From contig CM049315.1 in NCBI GenBank assembly GCA_026874595.1, positions 20,476,164 through 20,540,163 on the forward strand: a stretch of 64,000 nucleotides of DNA, given 5' to 3'. Below the pieces are notes generated by a model. The model was not told where the DNA came from. It did no database searches and saw only the letters and a program-made list of their open reading frames with translations. Positions 24,104 to 35,514 of the stretch are shown here, in pieces (position 1 is the stretch's first letter; every line of letters begins with the position of its first letter). The position numbers were made by a program, and so were the translations under genes. Source of the DNA: Sipunculus nudus (taxonomy: Eukaryota > Annelida > Sipuncula > Golfingiida > Sipunculidae).

Positions 24104-26739
24104 TTTAGCTCAACTGACTATAAGTCATCTGACCTATAGTCGGGTCCGTCGTCCGTCCGTCTGTCCGTCCGTTCGTCCGGCCGTAGATGTGGCACGTTTT
24201 GAAACCGTAAGACCTAGAAATCCAAAATTCGGCATAATGTTAGTTGTTCCCAAGATCTCCTACCAAGCCGAAAACTGGGTCTTTGCGACTTCGTTCCTTT
24301 GAGAAATTAAGGAAATACCTCAATTTTTTATTAAAAACCTATTTTCACACTTCAGGACTGCCTAATATCAAAACCACTCATCTGTTTTTCCTCATATTTA
24401 TTATAAATATTCCTCTATATAGTTTCTATGTACATGCCAGAAATTAGGTCTGTATTATATAATTTAAAAAAGTTAGGGGCCCAAACATAAGGCATTTTGT
24501 AAAAAAATAGGAAAGGTATTTGATCAATAAACACAAAACATGTTGAAGCTATGGACTTTTTTTCCAGTAATATAACTTTAATTAATCAAAATTAAATTGT
24601 ATACCCAAAATTAGGTCAAAATCTTTAATTTATTTTTAAAATATTAACAAAAATAAAAAATTGGTACCTTAAATTTTGCCAAACTTTGACCATGGCACGT
24701 TTTCTTCCTGTAAGTACTGTGGATTTAATTTTCACAACATGTTTTTGTTAGCATTTTGTCTGTTAACACCAAAGAATTGAAACCAGTTGATCAAAAACTG
24801 TAGAATTTATTCAAGTTTTCAAGCACTATGTAACATATTGTTTACATCAAGCTAGTGTTATGCAATTTGCAAGAGCTCAGCTCCCCAGCTTCAGCTCTCA
24901 GTTCCTAAAATTTGGCATACAATTAGATGTCTCCAAAATCCCCTACCATGCCATAATTTGGTCACTATGGCTTAATACCTTCGAGATATTAATGAAAAAC
25001 TTCATTTTTCCATTAAAACTTTTCCATTAAAAACCCATTGTTACACTTCAAGACTGCCTATAATCAAAACCACTGATCTGACTTTAATCATATATAATAT
25101 ACATATTTTTCTATACATTCTCTATGCACATGCCAGAAATGATGTCAGTATTGCGTAATTGTTTTAAGTTATGGGCCCAAACATAATGCACTTTGTAAAA
25201 AATCAAGAAATGTATTTACTCCTTAACAAGGGGATTGCTGAAGCTAGAGATTTTTTGTCAGGGATGTAACATTATTTAATCAAGATTCAATTGAATACCC
25301 AAAATTAGTTCTGAATTTTTCAAATTTTATAAGTTATTAGTATAAATATAAATTAGTACCTTAAATTTTGCCTAACTTTGACCATGGCACCTTTGTTTCC
25401 TGTGAGCACTATTGATATAATTTTCATGTAATGCACTAATAAGGATTTCAGCTTTTTAGTTTAGAAAGCTGAAAGAAATTGGCCAAAAATTGTAGCTTTT
25501 ATTAATGTTTTTATGAGACCATGTCAGACCTTGGCTCTCTCCAGCCCCTCTTGAGTCACCTGTATGTTGACCTTGTTGAACTTTCAGCAAATTATGCATG
25601 CTTGAGGCGAGGCACACACTGGGGCAGCCAGGCAGCTTATGGCCAGCCACAGTTGATCCAGGTGTCCAACCCAACTCATCTAATAGTTTTAACCAACAAC
25701 ATAACAATGAACAATAAATAAATTTTATTGGTTTTTAATAACAAATTAAAGAAAAATAGAAAAGGAATTTGTCAGTTAATAATAACAGGAAATTAACTTG
25801 CAGTTACTGATGATATAAGAATCTTGTATCGATGGATAGAATGTCACATATTCCAAATAACACCATGCAGTCATCTATGATATTTTTCAGTTCAATTTAA
25901 ATGATAAAAAAGTAAATCATATTATTCATTACTAATCATAAGGGATCATATGAAGGAAATTAATGATAGACAAAGATGCAGTTGATAATATTAATCTAGA
26001 TTCCTACTGTGTCTAGTGTGTACATTGATGTGAAATTAGTCCAAAATGAATATATTACATTTATTTTTTAATATAAATAAAAGCCATAAAACCAGCTACT
26101 TATGATCATTATTTAAATGTGTGAATTTTGTATATTCTGGATTCTCAACATCATTGTTTGGTGAAAACTGATTAAATACCAGACATGGTGCGAATTCTTG
26201 GCAATTGTATTTAAATACGAATATAAATATGTACTCTTGCAAAATTCTTGCATAAAGAATGGGAATTCAGGTAAAAATGAAAGTATATGAATACCAGTGC
26301 AAATACTTTCAAAATGTATTCATGAATGCATTCATGAATATATTCTTTAATATTCTTTTAATAATCATTTCAGTTATATTTCATTTTTAAAAAAGCATAC
26401 GATTCTCTTATTTTTTTTTAATAAAAATTATATTTGGGACAATATTTGTCATTTTTTTAATAAATAGTTAAACTCTTTTATTATATGTTCTGCTTATAAG
26501 TTATATGACCAAGTCAAAATCTGTGTGACAATAGCACTCCATTTGTTAATAAAATAAATGAAATAAATCCTCTTCCCTGTCTCCAAAGGTACTATCAAAA
26601 TCATACATAAGCTAAACAACAACAACTCATAATACAGCTTATATTTGTTACCACACAAAACCAGTATGTGCTTCATTTCTAAATCATATTTTTTTATCAT
26701 ATACAACAGCTGAGCGCCGTGACCCATAGGTCCCTTGTT
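24104..26739 (+). repeat. 2.6 kb interspersed repeat, copy B, with internal duplication
   Basis: Collinear with copy A (10535-12938): same head (TTTAGCTCAACTGAC), same tail (CAGCTGAGCGCCGTGACCCA then TAGGTCCCTTGTT). It differs by carrying the front 600 bp twice: the block beginning near 24221 (CCAAAATTCGGCATAATGTT) recurs from about 24906 (TAAAATTTGGCATACAATTA), each followed by AAAACCACT.ATCTG and a GGTACC/TAGTACCTTAAATTTTG segment. It sits between two tandem units of the poly-C family, which suggests insertion into a pre-existing array. Confidence 0.8.
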
Positions 26740-28907
26740 TTCTAATTTGGAGGCCTCAAAAGATGCTGTCATCTGTTAACAGGGCACAAATCGTACTGAC
26801 TGGACCTAGAATCTTGTATCTTGACATGCAGGAAAGCCAATGAAAAGTCTCCTTTGAAACCTGAAAATAGGTCTCTGTCAATCATATTGTCTGAGCTATG
26901 GGGCTCAGAAGTACCCCCCCCCCCCCAGAACAATGGAAAATTTTATGCAAAAGCTCAAGTATCTGAACAACTAATGCATGCATCACCATGATTCTTTGCA
27001 TCGATGTTGATCATGGAATGTTTCATCAGTTTGTGAAAATTGGTGGCGTCACCTGTATTTTTTTTTTCAATTCTTTGTCTCTATTATTGAGACCTTAACA
27101 GATGTGGTCATCTGTTAACAGGGGACTGGAATTTTTTCACTTGACATCAAGGGAGGTCCATGTAAAAAATTTCTTTAGAATCCTGAAATTAGAATCCAAT
27201 ATTCTTTGAGCTATGGGGCTTTAAAGGGCCCCCCATAATTATGGAAAATTTGATTCAAAAGCTCAAGTATGAACAACTAATGCATTGATCACCATGATTC
27301 TTTGCATGGATATTGATCAAGGAGTATTTCATCAGTTTCTGTAGACTATTGGTGCCACCTGTATTTTTAGCTCAGCTGACTTTCAGTCATGCTGGACTAT
27401 AGCGATGGGTCTTTGTCCGTCGTCCTTCCGTCTGTCCGGCCGGCGGCCGGCCGTCCGGCCGGCCGTCCGCCCGTTAGTAGGACACAAATCGTAACCGTAG
27501 GGGCTAGGGCCATGAACCCTATGCAGTCTTAGAGGTTCTAAAAAGATCTCCTTGCAAACCTGAAATTAGGTCACTGCAACCTATATTCTCGAAGTTATGG
27601 GGTGTGTTTGCACCCCCCCCCCCCAGAAATAATTCTTTTAGCCAAAATTTTCATCCCAAACGTTCCATCATTCACATACATTTCACCTACCAACAGGGGA
27701 AGAACCATAATTATTTTCAGGCAAACTTATTTTCAGGCAAACTTTTCAATCTATACTTTCCATCTGTCATATATGGCTTACCTACCAATAGGGGAAGAAG
27801 CCTATTGATGTTGAGTTTAAAAGGTCAAAGGTCAAGGTCACAATATTGTTCTAAATGCTTGTGAACATATTTCAAGTGAAACTGTTCAACCCAAACCTTC
27901 AGTCTTTCACATATGCCACATCTATGCATCACTGAATGTGATTCAAACTTCATATTTATGGGTCTTTTTGCATGAAGAAATAACTAATTGATTTTGAAGT
28001 CAGCTTGTCAGGAGGATAAAGGTTGCAGGTCTAAGTTATTCACTTATTGGTTGCCAAGTAATTACACCCGGTCAGATGTAAGTGGTTATTAGTTACCCAT
28101 CATTTAGAAAGAATCCAGTTGATATGTGGGCAAAAGGCCAAGGTCATAGGTCAGGGATGTTCACAATAACTTATTTTGTAGACCATCTCTATTTTTCTTG
28201 TACATATAACCATTGGTTATGGTACATCTCACTGTGTGGCTGTAATTGTGAGTGATGCTGGTGACATATGACTCTCTTTTGTATCAGCCTGTTAAGTGAT
28301 AAGGCTGAGTAATAAATACCTCGTTACTGCATAAAAAAAAACACTATTGCCGGAATGCTTCAGCCAGGCATTAAGACTGTGAGAGTATAGTATTAAGGTT
28401 TAGCTACTGATTTATAAGATGATGCGAACATTTTGCAGTTAATTTTATGGAATCATAGCAATAAACTTAGTTTCCTAGATATCTGAATATTTTTATATAA
28501 ATAACCAGATATAAAAGCAAATGTTTGTTCTCATAATATGTGGATGTGTACCTGGATTTAGGATGGCTTTTTTTTATTACAAGACCTTTAGTCATGCTTT
28601 CTGCATTTCTTTTCTTTCAGGTTTTGCAGTTTACCTACCCTGCTGATCCCATTGAAAAGCAGAGTGATAATAAAAATATTGGACTTACACTTTTTACATT
28701 TGCATATCTATAAATCTAATATGAGAGCCTGAAAATGCCTTTTGAATTGTTTTGGACATTCATTACTGTAACATCCTTTGGAGAATTTGCTACAAGTTTG
28801 GTCTCTTATTGGAGGATGTGTGATATCAAATGTCAGACTTGTCAGAAATCCATTATGTCTGCCAGTTAGCCACCTTAGAAATCCTTTTGTCAGTGCAGTT
28901 TCAGTGA

Positions 28908-29406
28908 TTTTTAGCTCAGCTGACTTTTAGTCATGCTGTGCTATAGCGATGGATCTTTGTCCGTCGTCCTTCCGTCTGTCCATCCGGCCAGCCGTCCGGC
29001 CGTTAGCAGGGCACAAATTGTAACTGTAAGGGCTAGATACATGAACCCTATGCAGTCTTAGAGGTTCTAAAAAGATCTCCTTGCAGATCTGAAATTAGGT
29101 CACTGTGACCTATTAAGTTACGGGGTGTGTTTGCACCTCCCAGAATTAATTCTTATAGCCAAAATAATCATCCCAAACCTTACATGTCAATAGAGGAACA
29201 AACCTTTTGATATTTAGGTCTTAGGGTCAAAGGTCAATGTCACAGGACCAGCTTCTTGAAAAAAGTTGTGGATGCATTTCAAGTAGACTTTTCATCCCAA
29301 ACCTTCCATCTTCCAAGTATGGTCAGATACCATATGGTATACCATCAGGCTTTATATACAGGTCATGCTTGTCAGCTGAGCGTAATGACCCATGGGTCAC
29401 TTGTTT
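28908..29406 (+). repeat. Compact 0.5 kb repeat with both ends present
   Basis: It runs from TTTTTAGCTCAGCTGACTTT to CAGCTGAGCGTAATGACCCA and TGGGTCACTTGTTT. Internally it matches the longer partial copy starting at 27364 (shared CATGAACCCTATGCAGTCTT and ATCTCCTTGCA). It lacks the poly-C run of that copy (here CACCTCCCAGAA). It appears to be the minimal complete member of this family in the window. Confidence 0.75.
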
Positions 29407-29407
29407 A

Positions 29408-29589
29408 GCGAACCTGTGAGCTTATGCGATGGTGCGGCGGCGTCCGTCGTGCGTCGTCTGTACGTTAACCATAGCTATCTCAAAAACGGCAGGAGCTAGC
29501 ATCACCAATTTTTTTTCAAATAATCAGTCATCCCATTTTCCAATAATGATCAAGCATTTTATCATGTATATCCCATTGCACAGGTTCGC
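29408..29589. mobile_element. 182-bp MITE-like element with 11-bp terminal inverted repeats
   Basis: The left end is GCGAACCTGTG (29408-29418) and the right end CACAGGTTCGC (29579-29589), perfect reverse complements. The interior starts AGCTTATGCGATGGTGCGGC and has CGTCCGTCGTGCGTCGTC, then an AT-rich part. It directly follows the repeat ending at 29406. No clear target-site duplication is visible (TTTA on one side, ATTA on the other). Too short to encode anything. Confidence 0.6.
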
Positions 29590-30470
29590 ATTAGAGGGAT
29601 GATCAATGTATTCTTCAATGTGCCTTATATTCTTCGTACTGTCAAATGTATGGCAGCTTTCATAAGTATATGCATAAGTAGTCCATTTATATGAAGTTAA
29701 TAATTTTCTGATAAATTTATCATTTTTTTAATTTCCTGATAATTTTTAAATGTCCAGTAAATGTGGTGAAAATTATTTATAATCTTGCATTGCGGGATTA
29801 GGTCCTCCTCCAGCACTTTCAGGTGCTAGACAAATCTATGCATGCAATAAATGTAAAATAACTGTCTGGGTAAACCACGAAAATTTACATTTATGTTTTA
29901 TCTGTAATTGTATGCATTCATTGTTTCTGGTAATACAGAGGCTTGTTTATTGGGATATATGTATGCAATAGCATAGAAAGCGTTTAGTGCTGAAGGAAAA
30001 ATGTCTCACAATGCATCCTTTCGAATAAATATCTTTTTCACACACTTGGAAGGTCATGCTTTTCCACAACCATCCCCAAATATAAAAATGAGTAATCTAT
30101 CTATTTCTTTTAGCTCAACTGACCATAGAATCTTCTAACTTGACATCCAGGGAGGTCCATGTAAATCTCCTTGGAAATCTGAAGTTATGTCTCTGTTACC
30201 TATATTCTTCGAGCAATGGGGCTCAAAAGTGACACCCCCCCCCCCCCCCCAAAAAAAAAATAATTAAAAACAGATTCAAAAGCTCCAGTATCTGAATAAC
30301 TAATGCATTAACCACCATAATGTTTTGCATGCATATTGATTATGGGGTGTTTCATCAGGTCCTGCAGACTGGTGGCGCCACCTGCATTTTTAAAATGTTT
30401 ATGCATATTGTTCTGTATTTTTGAGACCTTCAAAGATGTGGTTGTCTGTTAACAGGGCACAAATAGGAAA

Positions 30471-31098
30471 TGTAGTGAATGCATGGTTCCATGGGGGTGA
30501 GTCCTACTGCAGGTGATCGGGTTAGCTGCGTATCTCACGTAAGCGGGGTTTGTCCACTGGCTTGTAACAGCGATGTAGCGCTGGGCGACAACCGCCCGTG
30601 CAGGGCTGACCATGCTGATACCACTCGGACGGTCACCGTCCGCCTTTAGCCTATAAGTAGAGCTAGCAATCAGTGTGGAGTGTTGCTCGGTCTGTTCACA
30701 GGGTGGTCAGCTCTCGTGTCAGCCTTAGCAGTGATTCATTAACTCGCCATTGGGATTCTATACTGGAATATTCACATTTACTTTTGGATTACATATACTG
30801 CATAGGAGTTTTAGTAATTGGATAACTCTACCAACCTACGTTTACGGGGATTACTGTTTAGGGTATTGTGCGTAGTGGAGTGACACCACGCCCCCGGCTT
30901 AGCCTGCAACGGAGTGAGAGAGCACCTCACTATCTACTTCTGCCATCTGAAAGTTATCGCTGAGTTGTATTAAAACCCTCTTTATGTACTGCTGCTTTAT
31001 TTCATTTGTGAATGCATGCGACTAAGAGTATCAAGTGCAGTTACATCAACCCGAGCTGTAGGACTTAATTAAACTAACCCGAACTCACGTGTGTTACA
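30471..31098 (+). mobile_element. Probable solo LTR (Gypsy-like style)
   Basis: This 628-bp block interrupts a unit of the poly-C repeat family, which breaks off near 30467 and resumes after 31122. It begins TGTAGTGAATGC and ends CACGTGTGTTACA, giving TG...CA ends with a TGTA/TACA inverted repeat. It is GC-richer than its surroundings and has a TATA-like box CTATAAGTAG (30651-30660) followed by a plausible transcribed R-like part. There is no gag/pol ORF next to it. Flanking 5-bp sequences (GGAAA and TGACC) do not match, so the exact boundaries or solo-LTR status are uncertain. Confidence 0.45.
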
Positions 31099-31250
31099 TG
31101 ACCCCCCCCCCCCCCCCCCCCCGGGTGTTCCAAGCCATGCTTCAGTTGGATTGGGGGTACCACCTACAAAATTTGGCATTCAGATGATAAAATTCTTTTT
31201 GTGAATGTCTTCCTAGTCAGCTGAGCGTCATGGCCCATGGGTAACCTGTT

Positions 31251-32015
31251 GTACTCTGAGATGACTGCTGGTCAGTTGTTGACAATGCACCAATCGTAAC
31301 CGTTGCACCTAGCAACATGTAACGTAATATCTAGGTAGGTCCTTGATAAGTTTCATGTCATACCAAACCGTAGGTAACTGTGAAATATATTTTGCGAGTG
31401 ACGCGCGTTCTTTTTTTTTTAGCACTTATAAAATCAGACTTGTGTTATAGTGTTATGGGTTGCAAAACAAAAATTTTTCACTTACACTATAATTAAACAT
31501 TGTGCATCAACTGTCATATAACATTGTTACCATGCCAAAACGAATGAAGAAAATCGGCCCAGCCACTTCTTCAGAACTGTATTTGATACATTTGGAAAAA
31601 TTTAGCATTTTCAGGTGTTGATGTATGAAATTCATACTTTAGATAAAATATCTCAGTAATGATTGCATGGATATTCCTGAAATTGGGCAAGCTTATTGGT
31701 CATGGATTGCCCGTTCAGCTGGTTGCGCCATCTTCATTTCTTTATTTTGATGCATTTCTTTATTGTATTTTTTTTTTACTCAGAAATTACGGCTGGTCAG
31801 TTGTCAACAAGAAATAAATAGTAACCGCTTGACCTAAAAAGTTTTACTTTATATCCAAGTAGGCTCTGGATAAATCTCGGTGCATACCGAACAAAAGGTC
31901 ATTGTGACCTTTATTTTGCGAGTTACCCGTGTTTTGTGTGTTATTGGTATTCTAATATTTAAACATTGCAGACTTTCACGGTAAGATGAGCGACATGACC
32001 CATGGGTCACTTGTT
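31251..32015 (+). repeat. Two diverged repeat units ending in the CCCATGGGTCACTTGTTT tail
   Basis: GCTGGTCAGTTGTTGACAA at about 31260 and GCTGGTCAGTTGTCAACAAG at about 31793 each open a unit with AGTAACCG-type and ACCTA-type blocks. The second closes with GATGAGCGACATGACCCATG and GGTCACTTGTTT. They share the tail with the other repeats in the cluster but have a distinct head. Confidence 0.65.
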
Positions 32016-32094
32016 TATAAATTCTGGCCATGCCATATTTATATTTTTATACAAGCAGATCCTCTAGATCTATAATATATAAAGGTTCAAATAA

Positions 32095-32096
<2 letters not shown>

Positions 32097-32175
<79 letters not shown>
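32097..32175. repeat. (TA)n microsatellite
   Basis: About 79 bp of perfect alternating TA. The ORF encoding a run of Ile-Tyr across it is an artefact. Confidence 0.98.
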
Positions 32176-32178
<3 letters not shown>

Positions 32179-33354
32179 TTACATTTATATATATGCTTTA
32201 TGTATAGTGGCGACCAGCCAAGTACGCCCAGTCATGTAAAAGATGTCAATTATTCCCATACATATTATATCATTCATAACGCTGTCATTAAAGGGTCCTC
32301 GTCATGTCGTTTTAACATTGAAACAGTCATTATACACGACCAAAACGATTAACATTAACATAAAACTCAAAGTGAAAGCTTTAAAAATACTTATTTTTAT
32401 GGGGTTAACGAAATATCACAAATGTTAGCAAAATTTATACTGACATTTAAATTTTATTTTATTGCATCTCTTACCCTTTAATTGTTAATAAATACATGTC
32501 GAATTATTTGATGAATAATCTATAAATTTGAATACTTTAAAGTAAGAGTAACAACTGAAATAAACCTAGTATTTGCACAGACAGGAACATATGGGGTTTT
32601 AAGTAACACGAAATAAAAACTTGCGGAGGCAGTCGGATGAATCAAACATTAAACATTCCATGGATCGGAGTCACACAATAGGCTATTTACCTAGTATTTC
32701 GCCTCCGAGCATTCTTTAGATACTAAAGTATTTTCACCTCGGTCCACTCACGTTGTTTACATTCACACATGAATGCCGACAGCTTTCATATGACAAACGC
32801 GCACTCTGTCGGTGGCGTGGATAGTTTGTCACTTGTGAACAGTTGAGTAAATTTGCATAACCCCCCCCCCCCCCCCCAAAAAAAAAAAGATGGAAAAATC
32901 CAGATGTGACAAAGTGTACTGTTGGTTGGTTTGTATAGTCTGCTGTAAGATATAATGTTTATAATATTTCCATAGTATATTAAAAGCTGTACTCTGATCG
33001 CTTCCCGCGCAATATATACTTATTCTATAATGCGTTATCAAGATAGTTTCGAACCCTAAGATATAATTTACATGTATGGTAATATGATATAATTTCGCCG
33101 ATATAGTCAAAATTCAGAACGAAAAACTATTACCTCATTATTAGACTGATAATATGACAAGTAATAAAAAATAAGGATTCTGTAAATATTACAATAAATT
33201 TTTTTGTGTATTAACAAACGGATTTTTTTTTATTCACTGAGCTCGCTGGCATGCTCGTCGATGCTCAGATTTCTTATGTCAAAGAGATGTCCATTCTTGT
33301 AATGTTTCGTGCTACAGTATTTAAAAAAATCAATTATAGGTTCATGACAGTGAT

Positions 33355-33830
33355 GTATGACTCGAATCCGGACTCGGGTCCACTTTTCTAGAGACTTGGA
33401 CTCGAAGGTTCTGGACTTGGGACTTGTACTCGGAGGTAAGGACTCGAGAGATCATGACGAGTCCACCTCGAGTCTAGTAGTAAAAGCCCCGTCACTGACA
33501 TACTAAAGAGACTTACAGTATAGCATAAAAACTAGACTATATTTTTAAAACTTTACTTCGGCGTCGGGAGCTAAAGGTAGTTTAATATTCAAGTAAAAAG
33601 CATGTATAAATTAAAAGCACGTGATAATCTAAAATATCCATTTAAAATTTCTTTTGAAGGGGAGATTTACATTGGACTCGGACTTGTACTCGGCTTTCAA
33701 GTGAATCGGACTCGAAGAAGGTGGACTTGTATTCGAACTTCAAGGACTCGGACTTGGACTCGGTTGAGTGGCCTGGACTTAGCCTTGCACTTGTTCTTGA
33801 ATGTTGTGAACTCGACTATATAACTGCTTC
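33355..33830. repeat. GACTCG/GACTTG-rich repeat element
   Basis: Two blocks (33358-33490 and 33670-33800) are dominated by variants of GGACTCGGACTTGGACTCG and the reverse CGAGTCC, separated by an AT-rich middle. The end orientation (GACGAGTCCACCTCGAGTC at about 33458) suggests partial inverted pairing, as in a foldback MITE. A heavily diverged relative with GACTTG/AAGTCCAG lies at 17330-17430 inside EMC7 intron 3. Confidence 0.65.
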
Positions 33831-35190
33831 ATGACATTTTCGTGATTTTGCTTGATTTATAATACCAGCTCATTGATACCTAGTTTCATGGTTTTAAGAA
33901 CAATTTGGGTGTAGTAAAGCGACTCTTTTGTTTTTAGTAAAACAAACCTTTTTTTATTTAGCTAAGCGACATTTTTGGTTAAGTAAAGCGACTCAATTTT
34001 CAAACATAAATTGTAAATTGAAAAAAGAAGAAATAAATTAAATGAGTGGCTAAGAACTTTTGGGAAGTACATCGAAAAAAATAACTGTATATAAGTATTG
34101 TGCCAATTAATCGATTACATCGACAACTGGTCGTTTACTTTCATAATCGATTAAATCGGTTTATTTTTTGTTTAATCGATCACAAAAGATTATACATGCA
34201 AAGAAGTCAATAACCAGAAGAAAATTATGATCCGGTCGTAGAGTTACGATAGACGATAAACATTAAAACTGAACCGTGTGCAGCAAATAAGTGTCAAAAA
34301 CTTGGTCATTACTTTGATCATCCAGCTTGATGTATACAAGCCAGGTGGAATTTACTTAGTCAACATTTCAGGTATAATTCTATAAAGCAAATTTCACTGT
34401 AAAACAGAAGGAAATTAGAATATTCGATGAATAATCAATCATCGGTTGTTAGCTTTCGATAAATCATCGAATATGATTTTACAACCAAATCCGACCACTA
34501 CTAATTATATGTGTATGCTTGTGGAAAAGCGGAAAGACAGGCCTATCCAATTCGTGTTGCTGTATCCGTGGGTACTGCTTCTCTCACAAGAGGTCGCTCC
34601 TTCCGAGTTTTCTCACGGACCCATGCACTGTCCTGCCTGGGGGGAGCACTAACATAGCCGCTTATTATAGTTGTAATGAATGCCGTATTCTTAATGGCAT
34701 GGGACTTAGCGTGTAAACAAGACCCTTGGCTACAATATTAAGGGACTGGCTAATTTATCCCAGGTGACATATATGCACGCAGGGCACATGGTCTAGGATT
34801 CGATTACCTGTGACATGGGCGTGTACCTACAGGGGATGGTTTGCATTTGTTTGGGTCATTAACCGCTTACCACAATCATAAAATTGGCAGCTAGTTTACA
34901 AGTAAACATGTTGCCGGTGGGTGTTTACTTTGATTGGTTACCTTCTCTATTTCTAAGGATCTCAGGTTTAAAAGATACACACTCCACCATACACTGGTCA
35001 TTTGTTCACGTTTAGTTATATCTGATCTGAATATAATTCAATGTCAAGAAGACTTCTTCAAATTCAGCGTATGAGGTGTGGACCCTGTGGGCGGGGTGTG
35101 ACAACCCACGCATCCGCCGGATCGAGGCTATCACTTTTTAAAAATTGTAAGGTATGCCAATAAATATTACTAAATATTATTCTGCCGTCA

Positions 35191-35191
35191 T

Positions 35192-35230
<39 letters not shown>

Positions 35231-35232
35231 TT
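35191..35232. repeat. (TTTA)n microsatellite
   Basis: Perfect TTTA tetranucleotide repeat, about ten units. Confidence 0.98.
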
Positions 35233-35455
35233 GCAAGAAAGACCCATCATCTTCAAAGCTTCTCAGTTTGATGCTGAGAAACCTGGACATTGTGTTTACT
35301 GCCGGCATGCCATGAGGATATGAATCCCTCAAAATAGTAGTTTAAAGTGTTTCAAAAGCATTTTAATAGGGATTTTTTTCAAAGTAATTGGATATCCTGC
35401 TAAAAAAATCCTTTAAACGGCAGTTATTTTATTTGGGATAATGGACTCATTTTCA

Positions 35456-35458
<3 letters not shown>

Positions 35459-35513
<55 letters not shown>
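35459..35513. repeat. (TA)n microsatellite
   Basis: Perfect alternating TA, about 27 units. Confidence 0.98.

Positions 35514-35514
<1 letters not shown>

Larger units (their letters stand above)
21735..32015. repeat. 10 kb cluster of nested and tandem non-autonomous repeats
   Basis: Successive diverged units with shared blocks: heads TTTTTAGCTCAGCTGACT (23371, 24104, 27364, 28908), a CCGTCGTCCGTCCGTCTGTC tract, TTAACAGGGCACAAATCGTA, ATCTCCTTGGAAACCT, a poly-C run, CTAATGCATTGATCACCATG, and a foot CTGGTGGCGCCACCTGTATT. Terminal pieces CAGCTGAGCGTCATGACCCA followed by TGGGTCACTTGT occur near 22241-22272, 26707-26739, 29372-29406, 31210-31250 and 31985-32015. Units about 300-360 bp long lie at about 21735-22037, 23371-23735, 23760-24080, 26740-27060, 27075-27363 and 30110-30395. 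Three shorter tandem units ending GTGGTGCCACCTAC lie at 23043-23364. No transposase or reverse transcriptase was recognised. Confidence 0.8.

Noticed and set aside
28621-28719. Exon-like stretch after a TTTCTTTTCTTTCAG acceptor encoding VLQFTYPADPIEKQSD
   Set aside because: A single open stretch of about 30 codons with a good acceptor but no partner exon, no known family and no downstream continuation; pyrimidine tracts are common here.
32030-32239. ORF encoding a long Ile-Tyr repeat (also at 48181, 49046, 43832)
   Set aside because: Translations of TA or GA microsatellites.
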